A DNA stretch of 55,887 nucleotides from Haloplasmataceae bacterium (GTDB lineage Bacteria > Bacillota_I > Bacilli_A > Haloplasmatales > Haloplasmataceae). The stretch covers positions 1 to 55,887 of the forward strand of contig JARDZP010000004.1 of the NCBI GenBank assembly GCA_029240795.1, read 5' to 3'. Made by a program: the position numbers and the translations under genes. A model generated the notes under the pieces. That model saw nothing but the letters and a program-made list of their open reading frames with translations. It ran no database searches and was not told where the DNA came from. Of this stretch, positions 44,317 to 53,172 are shown in pieces; positions within the stretch are counted from its first letter, which is position 1; each line of letters starts with the position of its first letter.

Positions 44317-44829
44317 GTGAAGAAATTAATTATATTTATATTACTTGTATTGTTTATTTCTAAATTTGATCTTGGTAATATAACTAATGGTTTAGAAAAT
44401 TTAAATACCTTAATAAAAAATATTAATATCAATGATGATACTACAAAAAATATAATTAACTACATTAAAGATCCTAAAGATTTTCTAACTGATATAATTG
44501 ATAAAGATTTTGAAAAGTTACATTATGATTTAAATACTTTAGAAACTGAATATTATGATAAGTTATTAATAGAATATAACATTAATAAAACAGAGTTAAA
44601 CGAACTTATTAATAACACTGATAAAGATAAAGAAATGGTTAAAAAACAATATATAATCGACAAAACAAAACTAAGTGAAATGGATTATTATCAAATATTT
44701 GTATTCCCATTTAATAAAGTTGATAAACCTGAAATTGAAAACGATATGTCATTCACAGAATTTAAAGATAATTATGAACAGTATTTAATTGAGAGCATTA
44801 ATTATTTAGAAAATAAACTAGATGACTAA
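44317..44829 (+). CDS. secreted or membrane-tethered helical protein, unknown
   Basis: 170 residues. N-terminal hydrophobic segment (about 1-18, KKLIIFILLVLFISKF), then an Asn/Asp/Glu/Lys-rich helical region with a probable coiled coil (about 60-110) and an amphipathic end. No known domain. GTG at 44317 is chosen because AGAGGTG lies six bases upstream. Divergent from hutP, sharing its upstream region; convergent with the SpoIID gene. Confidence 0.65.
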   Translation: MKKLIIFILLVLFISKFDLGNITNGLENLNTLIKNININDDTTKNIINYIKDPKDFLTDIIDKDFEKLHYDLNTLETEYYDKLLIEYNINKTELNELINNTDKDKEMVKKQYIIDKTKLSEMDYYQIFVFPFNKVDKPEIENDMSFTEFKDNYEQYLIESINYLENKLDD

Positions 44830-44843
44830 ACTATTAAAAAAAA

Positions 44844-44882
44844 AGAGACATTTTTCAAATTATTATTTGGAAAATGTCTTTT
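44844..44882. terminator. bidirectional terminator
   Basis: 15-bp stem AGACATTTTTCAAAT/ATTTGGAAAATGTCT (one G-U pair) with a four-base loop and flanking A and T runs. Confidence 0.9.
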
Positions 44883-44918
44883 AATATGCTTAACATAAAT
44901 CTAACGATTAATTCTTTT

Positions 44919-46796
44919 TTAAATATTTTCAATGGTTACATTATTATAATAATGAGATATGATTTGACGATAAGAATAACCATCCTCTCCCATATAATGA
45001 GCGCCATATTGACTCATACCGACATTGTGCCCCCATCCTCTTGTAGTAATTGTAACTTTAGATCCATCAAATTTTAAATCAAAATCTTGTGATCTAAGTC
45101 CTAAACTGCTCTTAACTTGGCTTCCCGAAAATTGACGACCAGAGATATTGATCGTTCCAACAGCGTCACCATCAGTTCTCGAAATAACACTTGCACTGAG
45201 TGAACTCGTAGAAGGAATACCTAACCTACTTCTAAATTCAGAATAACTCATCGTTTTAGTACGATAAAACTCAGGTGACTTTGTATCCCATGAACTAGAC
45301 ACACTTTTCAAATATGGAACGTCTCCACCCCATACATTAACGGGGTTTTCTGTTCTACCATTGTTAGTTGAATGATAATATGCAACAATCAAATCACCAT
45401 CATATTTTAAAACTTGTCCACTTGTCGCATTTACCGCGTTTTGAGATTTTGCATAATATTTATCAAAATTTGCGCCCCATTCTTGTTTTAATTCAGCAGT
45501 ATCTTTATATACTTGGTCTCTAGCATCATCATATAAAATGACTCCGTCTTGTGTCTTGGATACAGCATAAGTTCTAGCAGCTAATGCTTGCGCTTTAAAT
45601 GCTTCCTCATTAAAATGTGGAGGTATTTCAGAAGCGATAACGCCAACTACATATTGTTCTAGTGAGATACTTTGAACTGCGCCATTATCTCTTCTTACCC
45701 TTACTGTAACATTTGATTGTGCTGGTGCAGTAGTTGTTGGCGCTACGGGCGCGGCAGCCCCAGCAGCGGGTATAGTTAAAACTTGTCCTGGTAAAACAGT
45801 ATCACTTGTTAAATTATTCATCGATTTTAATTGATTTACAGAAACTCCCTCACGATTTGCGATTAACCATAATGAATCACCTGATTCTACAGTATAAGCA
45901 CTGGTCGTATCTTCCGCTGCTTGAACAACCTTTATTGTTTGTCCTGGATAGATTGTGTCTCCAATATTATTTAATAATTTTAAATCGTTTACCGACATAT
46001 TGTATCTTTGTGCTATCAAGAACAGAGAATCACCTGATTTTACGGTGTATGTGCCTACTTCGGAATTTTGTTGAAGCATCAATGTTTGTCCTGGTTGTAT
46101 GTTATCACTTGTCAGATTGTTATAAGTTATTAATTGATTTACTGTCAGACCACTTCGATTAGCAATCGCAAATAAAGAGTCACCACTTTTAACTGTATAA
46201 GTTGATATATTGGTAGTAGAAGTTCCTGGTGTAGTTTGACCACTTAACTTTAATACTTGCCCTGGGTAAATTACATCATTTGATAAATTATTATAAGATT
46301 TTAATTGATTAACTGAAAGCCCTAATCTACTAGAGATTATTGATAAATTATCACCTGATTTTACAGTATATGTATTAGCAGTAGTACCAACATTTAATAC
46401 TTGTCCAGGATGTATTATATCTCCTGTTATATTATTATTTGTCCGAATGTCATCCACTGTAATTCCATATTTACTAGCAATTACACCCAAATTGTCTCCT
46501 GACTCAACAGTGTATGTTACAGCGTTTGTACTCGCATTAACATCAGTATCTCCACCAGCTCCAGTAAATAACATCGTTGCTACAACTAATGAACCGGCGA
46601 TTATTTTTACAACCTTACCACCAAAATTAATATGATTATTATTTAAATAATCTTTTATTTGATCCATTAAGCCAGTTTGTTTTTCAAATTCATCCTTTGA
46701 ACCAAATTCTTTCGCAAATTCTTCACTGTCTTCTGATAAATAAACACATAAGACAGCTTCATTTTCTTCATAAATGATTTTATGTTTAACAATCAT
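44919..46796 (-). CDS. LysM (x5)-SpoIID/LytB domain protein
   Basis: 625 residues. A cytoplasmic N-terminal domain (about 1-58, no family recognised) and one membrane helix (about 60-80) precede five LysM repeats of about 45-50 residues (the first begins YTVESGDNLGVIASKYGITV, the fifth YTVESGDSLWLIANREGVSV). A Pro/Ala/Thr linker leads to a SpoIID/LytB domain with the catalytic Glu in GVIASEIPPHF and the His in GWGHNVGMSQYGA. SpoIID cleaves peptide-free glycan strands at spore engulfment. AAAGGAGGA lies six bases before the ATG. Monocistronic. Confidence 0.9.
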   Translation of the reverse strand: MIVKHKIIYEENEAVLCVYLSEDSEEFAKEFGSKDEFEKQTGLMDQIKDYLNNNHINFGGKVVKIIAGSLVVATMLFTGAGGDTDVNASTNAVTYTVESGDNLGVIASKYGITVDDIRTNNNITGDIIHPGQVLNVGTTANTYTVKSGDNLSIISSRLGLSVNQLKSYNNLSNDVIYPGQVLKLSGQTTPGTSTTNISTYTVKSGDSLFAIANRSGLTVNQLITYNNLTSDNIQPGQTLMLQQNSEVGTYTVKSGDSLFLIAQRYNMSVNDLKLLNNIGDTIYPGQTIKVVQAAEDTTSAYTVESGDSLWLIANREGVSVNQLKSMNNLTSDTVLPGQVLTIPAAGAAAPVAPTTTAPAQSNVTVRVRRDNGAVQSISLEQYVVGVIASEIPPHFNEEAFKAQALAARTYAVSKTQDGVILYDDARDQVYKDTAELKQEWGANFDKYYAKSQNAVNATSGQVLKYDGDLIVAYYHSTNNGRTENPVNVWGGDVPYLKSVSSSWDTKSPEFYRTKTMSYSEFRSRLGIPSTSSLSASVISRTDGDAVGTINISGRQFSGSQVKSSLGLRSQDFDLKFDGSKVTITTRGWGHNVGMSQYGAHYMGEDGYSYRQIISHYYNNVTIENI

Positions 46797-47147
46797 GGAA
46801 ATTCCTCCTTTTATCTTTATTATTATTAACTTTATAAATATTATTAATACAAGATAAAAAGAGATTACAAATTAGCTAAATTAGACAATTCTATTATTTT
46901 ATTTATTTTGTTTTAGTTTATATCTTAGTAAACTTTTAGATCAAAATAATAATAAAGATGTTATATTATCACTTGATATAAAAGAATTACAAAAATAAAT
47001 ATAAAATTATGAATGTTTTATTAAATAGTTATTGCTGAACTATATTTAATTGATACTACCATAAAATTTTAAAAAAACGTATCAAAAAGAAAAAAATTAC
47101 TTAGTTTATCACATTAAATGTTGAAAGTTGTTGATAACTGTATCAAC
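46797..47147. other. intergenic with two inverted repeats
   Basis: Upstream of the SpoIID gene. TTGATAC (47050-47056) faces GTATCAA (47079-47085), and GTTGATA-ACTG-TATCAAC (47130-47147) is a perfect 7-bp inverted repeat of the same words. Possibly operators of a regulator; no gene adjoins them intact. Confidence 0.4.
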
Positions 47148-47335
47148 CTTAATGTATTTACTTTGGAAAATAAAAATCAAATTTTGCCAGTGATCAATCG
47201 AATAGCGACAATGGTTTTTTCTTTCATGAGTTTTATATCGGAGAATGATATTCTAACACTGCTTTATTTATGGTGAGTGCATTCGGTATTACATCACAAT
47301 TATTATTCTACAATTTAAAAGCATTAAGAAAATAA
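47148..47335 (+). pseudogene. decayed membrane protein
   Basis: A plus-strand frame from about 47148 reads LNVFTLENKNQILPVINRIA, then a hydrophobic helix MVFSFMSFISENDILTLLYL. After a frameshift near 47270 it continues LFMVSAFGITSQLLFYNLKA and ends with LRK at a TAA (47333-47335). No start codon or ribosome binding site upstream. Looks like the C-terminal half of a lost membrane protein. Confidence 0.45.
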
Positions 47336-47481
47336 TCTTAAAAAGAACTTACTAATTACGGTCGTCGTTCGGAAAATATGAGGCAGAAAAAATAATTTCA
47401 ATCCTAATCATTATTAATTTAATTAATATTTACATTAATTACAAATAATGTTAATATAATTATAAATTAGGAGGGATATGT

Positions 47482-47664
47482 ATGAAAAAAATTATTAATA
47501 TAGTTATTACTATTGCATTATTACTGTTATTATGGTTTGGAACTTCTGAAACTAATTATTCTAATGATATACCAGGTGCGTTAAGTTATTTCGTATTGGC
47601 TTTATTTGCAATGTTTGGATTATTAATTCAATTATACTTTCTACTAAAAAAATTAAATAACTAA
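47482..47664 (+). CDS. 60-residue two-helix membrane protein
   Basis: N-terminal helix about 4-19 (INIVITIALLLLLWFG), a short loop with ETNYSNDIP, and a second helix about 32-55. AGGAGG seven bases before the ATG and a strong terminator after it argue that it is a real gene. No homology recognised. Confidence 0.6.
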   Translation: MKKIINIVITIALLLLLWFGTSETNYSNDIPGALSYFVLALFAMFGLLIQLYFLLKKLNN

Positions 47665-47693
47665 AATAAAAGTAATTTTTATTATAACTATTT

Positions 47694-47728
47694 AAAATGC
47701 ATCTCAAATTTAAAATGAGATGCATTTT
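47694..47728 (+). terminator. terminator of small membrane protein gene
   Basis: Stem AAAATGCATCTCA/TGAGATGCATTTT with a nine-base loop and trailing T run. Confidence 0.9.
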
Positions 47729-47782
47729 TATTTTTTGTATTTTCTACTTTAAGGAATCATACTTCAAAGCGGTTTATAATTT

Positions 47783-48931
47783 TTATTTATAAGCAATTTC
47801 AGAATCATTACTTTTAATTACTGTATTAATTGTGTAATCTGCAGTATCAGATTCATTATTTTCAATAAAAAGATGATACTCTCCTGGTTGTAAATTAATC
47901 ACATAACTTTCATTTTCTAAGTAAGATTCATTTAGTAATATCTTATTACTTTCATCAAGTAGGTAAAAATTAATATCTACATCAGTACTTATTTTGAATT
48001 CATATTTAACAGAAAATGGTATTGATAAATCATAAATATCAACATCATTTTCATATTCAAATTTACCTTGATTTTCACTAGCTGTTTCAAATACTGGATA
48101 TGAATAAATTGAATCCACTTCATTTGGCGCATTATCCAATATCGCGTCATTATATTCTTCTTCATCGATTTTCACATCATCGTAGTTTGAAAAAGTATAA
48201 TTAATAACTAAACCATATTCATTTATTATATTACTATATGTATCATCTACAATGTCTTTTAAAATATTAGTTAAATCAAGCGAAATTGAAGAGTATTGAT
48301 ATTTTTCATTAAAAAGAATCTTAAGTTTTAATTCTTGATCTATTATGTTTACTTCATCTTTAGTTTTAAATTCTTCAGATAATTCGGCTACTAAGTCATC
48401 AAATATTGTTTGATATTCTTTTTGATATTGACTCAATTTAAAGGTATAAGTGTATTCATACTTATTATCTTCGCTTTTAACCATATAAAGTGGTATATGA
48501 TTAAAGATTAAACTAAATGGATCAACACTATCATCATTGTAAAAATTATAATAATCTAACTCATTCTTAACATTAAAAGTATTGATTTTATGTATGTAAT
48601 ACAAACTATTATCTTCTTCAAGAAAAAAAATCGTTTCAGGAACTTCTGTTATATAATCATCATTAACAGTATAATTTACATTTTTTTGTAAATATGGTAA
48701 TTGTTTTAAATTAATAATATGTGTGTTAACACGTTTAAATTCATTATCATTTAAAGTATATTTTAATTCAACGTCTTCCTGTAATGTATAACTAGTTTTG
48801 CTACTCAAGTCGTTATAAGCATTATTCCAAACCTTTAAGTTATCCATTTCTTTAATACCAAAATTAGCATAAGCTATACAAATAGCGATTACACTGAAAA
48901 GTACGATAAAAAAAATTCTATTAAACTTCAT
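47783..48931 (-). CDS. secreted protein with C-terminal PPC-like domain, unknown
   Basis: 382 residues. N-terminal signal anchor (about 1-22, IFFIVLFSVIAICIAYA), a large acidic, Tyr/Asn-rich middle with helical and strand segments, and a C-terminal beta-sandwich-like part (about 285-375) with YDLSIPFSVKYEFKISTDV and NLQPGEYHLFIENNESDTADY, similar to bacterial pre-peptidase C-terminal domains. No catalytic motif. GAAGGG upstream. Monocistronic. Confidence 0.55.
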   Translation of the reverse strand: MKFNRIFFIVLFSVIAICIAYANFGIKEMDNLKVWNNAYNDLSSKTSYTLQEDVELKYTLNDNEFKRVNTHIINLKQLPYLQKNVNYTVNDDYITEVPETIFFLEEDNSLYYIHKINTFNVKNELDYYNFYNDDSVDPFSLIFNHIPLYMVKSEDNKYEYTYTFKLSQYQKEYQTIFDDLVAELSEEFKTKDEVNIIDQELKLKILFNEKYQYSSISLDLTNILKDIVDDTYSNIINEYGLVINYTFSNYDDVKIDEEEYNDAILDNAPNEVDSIYSYPVFETASENQGKFEYENDVDIYDLSIPFSVKYEFKISTDVDINFYLLDESNKILLNESYLENESYVINLQPGEYHLFIENNESDTADYTINTVIKSNDSEIAYK

Positions 48932-49021
48932 AAAATCAAAACCCTTCCACGAGACTATTACTATTATTATATCATGTATAAATAAAGGTATAAAGATTAT
49001 TTAAATTATTTATAAAAATAA

Positions 49022-49043
49022 AGGTAGAGTAAACACTCTACCT
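49022..49043 (-). terminator. terminator of NMO gene
   Basis: 9-bp stem AGGTAGAGT/ACTCTACCT, four-base loop, T-rich run. Confidence 0.85.
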
Positions 49044-49048
49044 AATAA

Positions 49049-50122
49049 TTAATAAGCTAACATTTCATCTTTTAATTCATCGATAATTTCTTTTACACTA
49101 ACAATTTTTTTAAGTCGATAAGCATTTTCGCCACAAAAAAGCAGTCCATTATCAACATCACCTTCAGCAGCTTCGATTAACTTATTTGTTATGCAATAAG
49201 GTATATTAACTCGATCACAATGATCTCTTTTTAAACAATCATAACATTTTCTGACTTTAACTTTTTCATGCTTAATAGTTTGTACTAACTTATTTACAAT
49301 TGCTCTTCCAGGCATACCTACTGGGCTTTTAACTAGTTCAATCTCGTCCTTTGTGCGGTTCAAAAAGGCTTGTTTATAATTTTCGTGGGCATCACATTCA
49401 TAAGTGGCAATAAATCGAGTTGCCATTTGAACACCACTAGCACCTAAATTCATAAATTTACCAATATCAGTACCCGTATATATACCACCTGCGACAACAA
49501 CAGGAATCTCTTTATTATATTTACTTTCATATTGTTTTACTTCTTCTAATACTTCAACCAAAATTTGATCTAATTCCACATTATTGTTTTCTAAGTCCTC
49601 TAATAAAAATCCTAAATGGCCTCCTGCTTTTGGACCTTCAATAACAACCAAATCAGCAGTAGTTTCATATTTTCTATCCCATAATTTGAGAATAGTTTTA
49701 CAAGCTTTTAGTGATGAAACTATTGGAGCTATTTTGACTTTTGTATTTTTTACCAAGATAGGTAATCCTGTGGGTAATCCAGCACCTGATATAATTAAAT
49801 CTATTCCCGCTTCAATCGCTGCTTTAACATACTCTTCATAATTATTTAGTGCGACCATGATGTTTAATCCAATGATGCCTTTTTTCGCATCTTTTTTGGC
49901 TTTTATAATATGATTTTTTAATGCACGTATATTAGCTGTAAGAGGATTTTTATTAAAGTCCTCTTCATCATATCCAATTTGAGCAGAAGATATTACTCCT
50001 ATGCCCCCCTCGTTAGCTACTGCGGCAGCTAATCTCGAACGTGAAATACCAACTCCCATTCCACCTTGGATGATTGGTAACTCTGCGACTAAATCGCCTA
50101 TTTTTAATGGTTTTATTTCCAC
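49049..50122 (-). CDS. nitronate monooxygenase family protein
   Basis: 357 residues. FMN-binding TIM barrel: ELPIIQGGMGVGISRSRLAA, LNIMVALNNYEEYV, IEGPKAGGHLGF with the catalytic His, VVAGGIYTGTDIGKFMNLGA and VQMATRFIAT. A C-terminal Cys cluster CYDCLKRDHC...YC (C-x2-C-x5-C-x7-C, about 300-318) is usual in the clostridial subgroup. Oxidises nitronates or, in FabK relatives, reduces enoyl-ACP; which is unclear. GTG start with GGAG ten bases upstream. Monocistronic. Confidence 0.85.
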   Translation of the reverse strand: MEIKPLKIGDLVAELPIIQGGMGVGISRSRLAAAVANEGGIGVISSAQIGYDEEDFNKNPLTANIRALKNHIIKAKKDAKKGIIGLNIMVALNNYEEYVKAAIEAGIDLIISGAGLPTGLPILVKNTKVKIAPIVSSLKACKTILKLWDRKYETTADLVVIEGPKAGGHLGFLLEDLENNNVELDQILVEVLEEVKQYESKYNKEIPVVVAGGIYTGTDIGKFMNLGASGVQMATRFIATYECDAHENYKQAFLNRTKDEIELVKSPVGMPGRAIVNKLVQTIKHEKVKVRKCYDCLKRDHCDRVNIPYCITNKLIEAAEGDVDNGLLFCGENAYRLKKIVSVKEIIDELKDEMLAY

Positions 50123-50234
50123 AATATGTCAACTCCATTCCATTAATGTAAACTATTTACAAGCATATTATACTACAACACAATTATTTTGTACATCAAA
50201 ATGTTTGAATATCGAAATAATTTTTTTATAAAAA

Positions 50235-50263
50235 AAGAGGTTAATCTTATTGATTAACCTCTT
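50235..50263 (-). terminator. terminator of lipoprotein gene
   Basis: 12-bp perfect stem AAGAGGTTAATC/GATTAACCTCTT; T run on the minus strand. Confidence 0.85.
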
Positions 50264-50270
50264 ATGATAA

Positions 50271-51086
50271 TTATCTTGCAATTGCTATAGTTTTGACATT
50301 TTCTGGTATTGAAACTTCAACTGTATTGAAATTTGAAAATACCATTTCAAGACTTACTTCATCATGTGTAAAACTTGGAGCTTTACCTTTATTTGCTTGA
50401 TAGTCAGCTGCTAATTTAACAAATATTGGACTTAAGTCAGTTTTAATACTTTTAACTAATTTATTTTCGGTATCTAGGGTTATTTCGTAAGTAACTTCAT
50501 TAAAGTATGCATCGAAGTCTTTTTCAGACAAAGCGTATACTTGATGTAGTAATTTTTGGTTATTAGCTGTAAATACATCATCTAGTATCTCTGGTTTATT
50601 TAATTTAACTGTGTAAACATCATATTTAGTTTCATCAAGTGTAACTTCTTTTACAAAGTTATCATCTGATAAATGAGTTATAATAGTGAAATAATTATCG
50701 CTATCTATTTCAGAATTATTGAAATCATCCATACTCATCGTCTTTTTAATCCAATTTGCTGTACCTGCAACATTAGTATAACTTAATACTTCTGTTTCTT
50801 TAAATTCACGATAACCTTCGTGTTCAATTCCAAGTAAAGTTGTATCTACTTTAACTACACCTTGGGTTCTGCTTTCTAAATCAAAACCAAAAACCATAGA
50901 AGTTGTATTTATATCTTCGCCATAACCAACATTTATATTCATTTCAACTTTATAATTTGTTTGTTGTGACATTTTATCATATGTATCTTGAAATACATTT
51001 TCATCAACAGGTTCAGATTTACAACCTACTAATACTAAAGTAAGGATAATAGCTATTAACCAAAAATTTTTTTTAATTAAACTCAT
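50271..51086 (-). CDS. lipoprotein, LppX/LolA-like fold suspected
   Basis: 271 residues. Signal peptide with lipobox LVLVGC (Cys about 22). The rest alternates beta strands: QTNYKVEMNINVGYGE, SYTNVAGTANWIKKT, YEITLDTENKLVKSIKTDL and a final VSIPENVKTI, the pattern of lipoproteins that use a half-barrel. The ATG at 51086 has AAGGGGA seven bases upstream. Function unknown; a lipid-carrier role is only a fold guess. Confidence 0.6.
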   Translation of the reverse strand: MSLIKKNFWLIAIILTLVLVGCKSEPVDENVFQDTYDKMSQQTNYKVEMNINVGYGEDINTTSMVFGFDLESRTQGVVKVDTTLLGIEHEGYREFKETEVLSYTNVAGTANWIKKTMSMDDFNNSEIDSDNYFTIITHLSDDNFVKEVTLDETKYDVYTVKLNKPEILDDVFTANNQKLLHQVYALSEKDFDAYFNEVTYEITLDTENKLVKSIKTDLSPIFVKLAADYQANKGKAPSFTHDEVSLEMVFSNFNTVEVSIPENVKTIAIAR

Positions 51087-51301
51087 ATTAAAGTCCCCTT
51101 CCAATCAATATATTTTATAATTTATTTAGTTCTACAATATATATATTCGCATTAAATAAAATTATGAAACATTTTGTCACATTTTTATTTAAATTGCATA
51201 ATATATGTTCTTGTAAAATACTTGTTACTAAGTACACTTAAAATTATTCAAAAATAACCGATTTTAGAACTAAAATCCGACAAAAAGTGTAAATAAAAAA
51301 A

Positions 51302-51319
51302 TTAGAAATAAATTTCTAA
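51302..51319 (-). terminator. terminator of cvfB
   Basis: 8-bp stem TTAGAAAT/ATTTCTAA overlapping the TAG stop; T run on the minus strand. Confidence 0.7.
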
Positions 51320-52188
51320 CTTTCTTTTAAATCATTATTTAAATGAACAATCTTTTTATCTGAACTTTGTGTGACTTTACTTTCCCTTATTAACGTACCT
51401 AAAGCTCTTTTAAAAGCAGCTTTACTAATACCAAATGCATCATCAATTTCTTCAGGAGTTGATTTATCAGTTAAAGTCATTTTTCCATTTTGCTTTTCTA
51501 AATAATCGAGGATTAATTGTCGATCATCTTTAATTGCTATTTCCTTTTGTGGTAATAAAGACATATTCACTTCATTATCTTTTACATTAATTATTCTTCC
51601 TAATACTTTTGAAGCTAATCGTGGTTCTTCTTTATATTCTGTGTAATGAATAAAACCTAAATAACCTTCATCAGTAATGATATTAGCACCGCTTCGACCT
51701 AATTTTACTATTCTTGCATTAAGTTTTTTACCGTATACTTCTTTTGGTGCTTCTTTAGCAATTTCTTTAAAGTCATCTTTTGTAGCTAATTTTATTAATA
51801 ATGCTTTATCATTATCATTTATTATGTATGCATAAACTTGATCTCCAACTATTGGCCATAACTCTTTATTTAATGGTAAGTCATCAGAACTTAATAAAAT
51901 ATCTTTTCTAATACCGATATTACAAAATACACCATATCGAGTTACTTCAACAACCTCAACCCAGTCACAATCAAATGCGGAGATTTTTGGCGTTTGTAAG
52001 GTTGCAGTTAGTCTTCCTTTATGATCAAAAAATAAAAATGCATTAACAACATCATCAGGTTGTAATTTTCTTCCTTCTGCATCATTATAATGAACTAACA
52101 ATTCTTCTTCTTTGATTCCATTAGATAGAATATATCCTAAATCACTTTCTCTAACAACTTTTAAAGTTACAAATTTTCCAGCTTCCAT
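51316..52188 (-). CDS. cvfB: CvfB/YitL S1-like RNA-binding protein
   Basis: 290 residues. Several S1-like beta-barrel domains: EAGKFVTLKVVRESDLGYIL, DCDWVEVVEVTRYGVFCNIGIRKDILLS, GKKLNARIVKLGRSGANIITDEGYLGFIH, and a winged-helix C terminus (LTDKSTPEEIDDAFGISKAAFKRALGTLIRE). In staphylococci it affects virulence and translation. AGGTGA precedes the ATG. Monocistronic. Confidence 0.9.
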   Translation of the reverse strand: MEAGKFVTLKVVRESDLGYILSNGIKEEELLVHYNDAEGRKLQPDDVVNAFLFFDHKGRLTATLQTPKISAFDCDWVEVVEVTRYGVFCNIGIRKDILLSSDDLPLNKELWPIVGDQVYAYIINDNDKALLIKLATKDDFKEIAKEAPKEVYGKKLNARIVKLGRSGANIITDEGYLGFIHYTEYKEEPRLASKVLGRIINVKDNEVNMSLLPQKEIAIKDDRQLILDYLEKQNGKMTLTDKSTPEEIDDAFGISKAAFKRALGTLIRESKVTQSSDKKIVHLNNDLKES

Positions 52189-52273
52189 TTTTTCACCTGC
52201 TTTTTTATTTTATATATAGTAAATAATACCTATATATAATATAACATGTTTATCCATTTTACAAACATTAAAA

Positions 52274-53062
52274 TTAAAAAATATGAACTTTCTCAAAGTA
52301 ATATTTTAAATCAATTGTTTTATCAATTTTAACTATCTTACTTAAGACCATCGTTGCTTTTAATATTATATCTGAGGTAGTTATTAAGATCTCTTCAATG
52401 CTATTAACTCGGGGTGAATCATCAAAACCTTCGATAATTCCATTCAGGTTGATAGAATAATTTGTTAATTGACCTGTATCAACATGAACATCAACACACA
52501 ATAATTTATAAATATAATAATATTCTAATTCAGAATCTGAGTTTAAAGCCATCTCTTTTGCATTAATTTTACGGATTTTCTTAACTCCGATTCTTTTCAT
52601 ATTTTCTTCAAGTTTCTTCATTTCTTCCTCAACATTAAGAATGTTATTGAAACTTATGTATTTATAAAAATCATCATTGTTATTTTTAATATCTTGAAGC
52701 ATATTGACTTTTTTAAAATACTCATCTTCTAATAATAATTGATAGGTTTCTTGGGGATTAATATTTAGATTTTTAAGCACCCAAAGTCCTTCTAGTATTG
52801 TTCGATTTACCGTTCTAGCTTGTGTATCTAATCCATAGCCATAAAGTAATACAACAGTTTGAAAAGAATCTAGTAGCTTAAAATACAACAAAGTAGAAAC
52901 TATCGCAATATTATCATCGTCGTCAACTTTTAATTCATATTTAAATATTTGACAAAATTGATTAATCTCAATACATAAATCAAACAATTTTTTATTTTCT
53001 TCATATATCCTTTTACGAGATTCATTAATTTCATTTCCTAAATAGCCATTTAGATTAAGCAT
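52274..53062 (-). CDS. DUF5677 family protein
   Basis: 262 residues, all helical. The block ARTVNRTILEGLWVLKNL (about 82-98) has the Arg/Glu pair of DUF5677, and DVHVDTGQLTNY (about 192) the conserved His region. No membrane helix or signal peptide. These proteins are scattered on mobile and defence loci, but no activity is known. AAAGGA six bases before the ATG. Stands alone here. Confidence 0.65.
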   Translation of the reverse strand: MLNLNGYLGNEINESRKRIYEENKKLFDLCIEINQFCQIFKYELKVDDDDNIAIVSTLLYFKLLDSFQTVVLLYGYGLDTQARTVNRTILEGLWVLKNLNINPQETYQLLLEDEYFKKVNMLQDIKNNNDDFYKYISFNNILNVEEEMKKLEENMKRIGVKKIRKINAKEMALNSDSELEYYYIYKLLCVDVHVDTGQLTNYSINLNGIIEGFDDSPRVNSIEEILITTSDIILKATMVLSKIVKIDKTIDLKYYFEKVHIF

Positions 53063-53135
53063 ACTAAATCCTTTCTATCTCATTTTTCTTTATTATTTTT
53101 TACCACATTTAAACTTTTATTAACTTAAATAGAAA

Positions 53136-53156
53136 AAGACCTGTTTTTCAGGTCTT
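53136..53156 (-). terminator. terminator of LytTR operon
   Basis: 8-bp stem AAGACCTG/CAGGTCTT around TTTTT; T run on the minus strand. Confidence 0.75.
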
Positions 53157-53172
53157 AATATACTTATCTATT

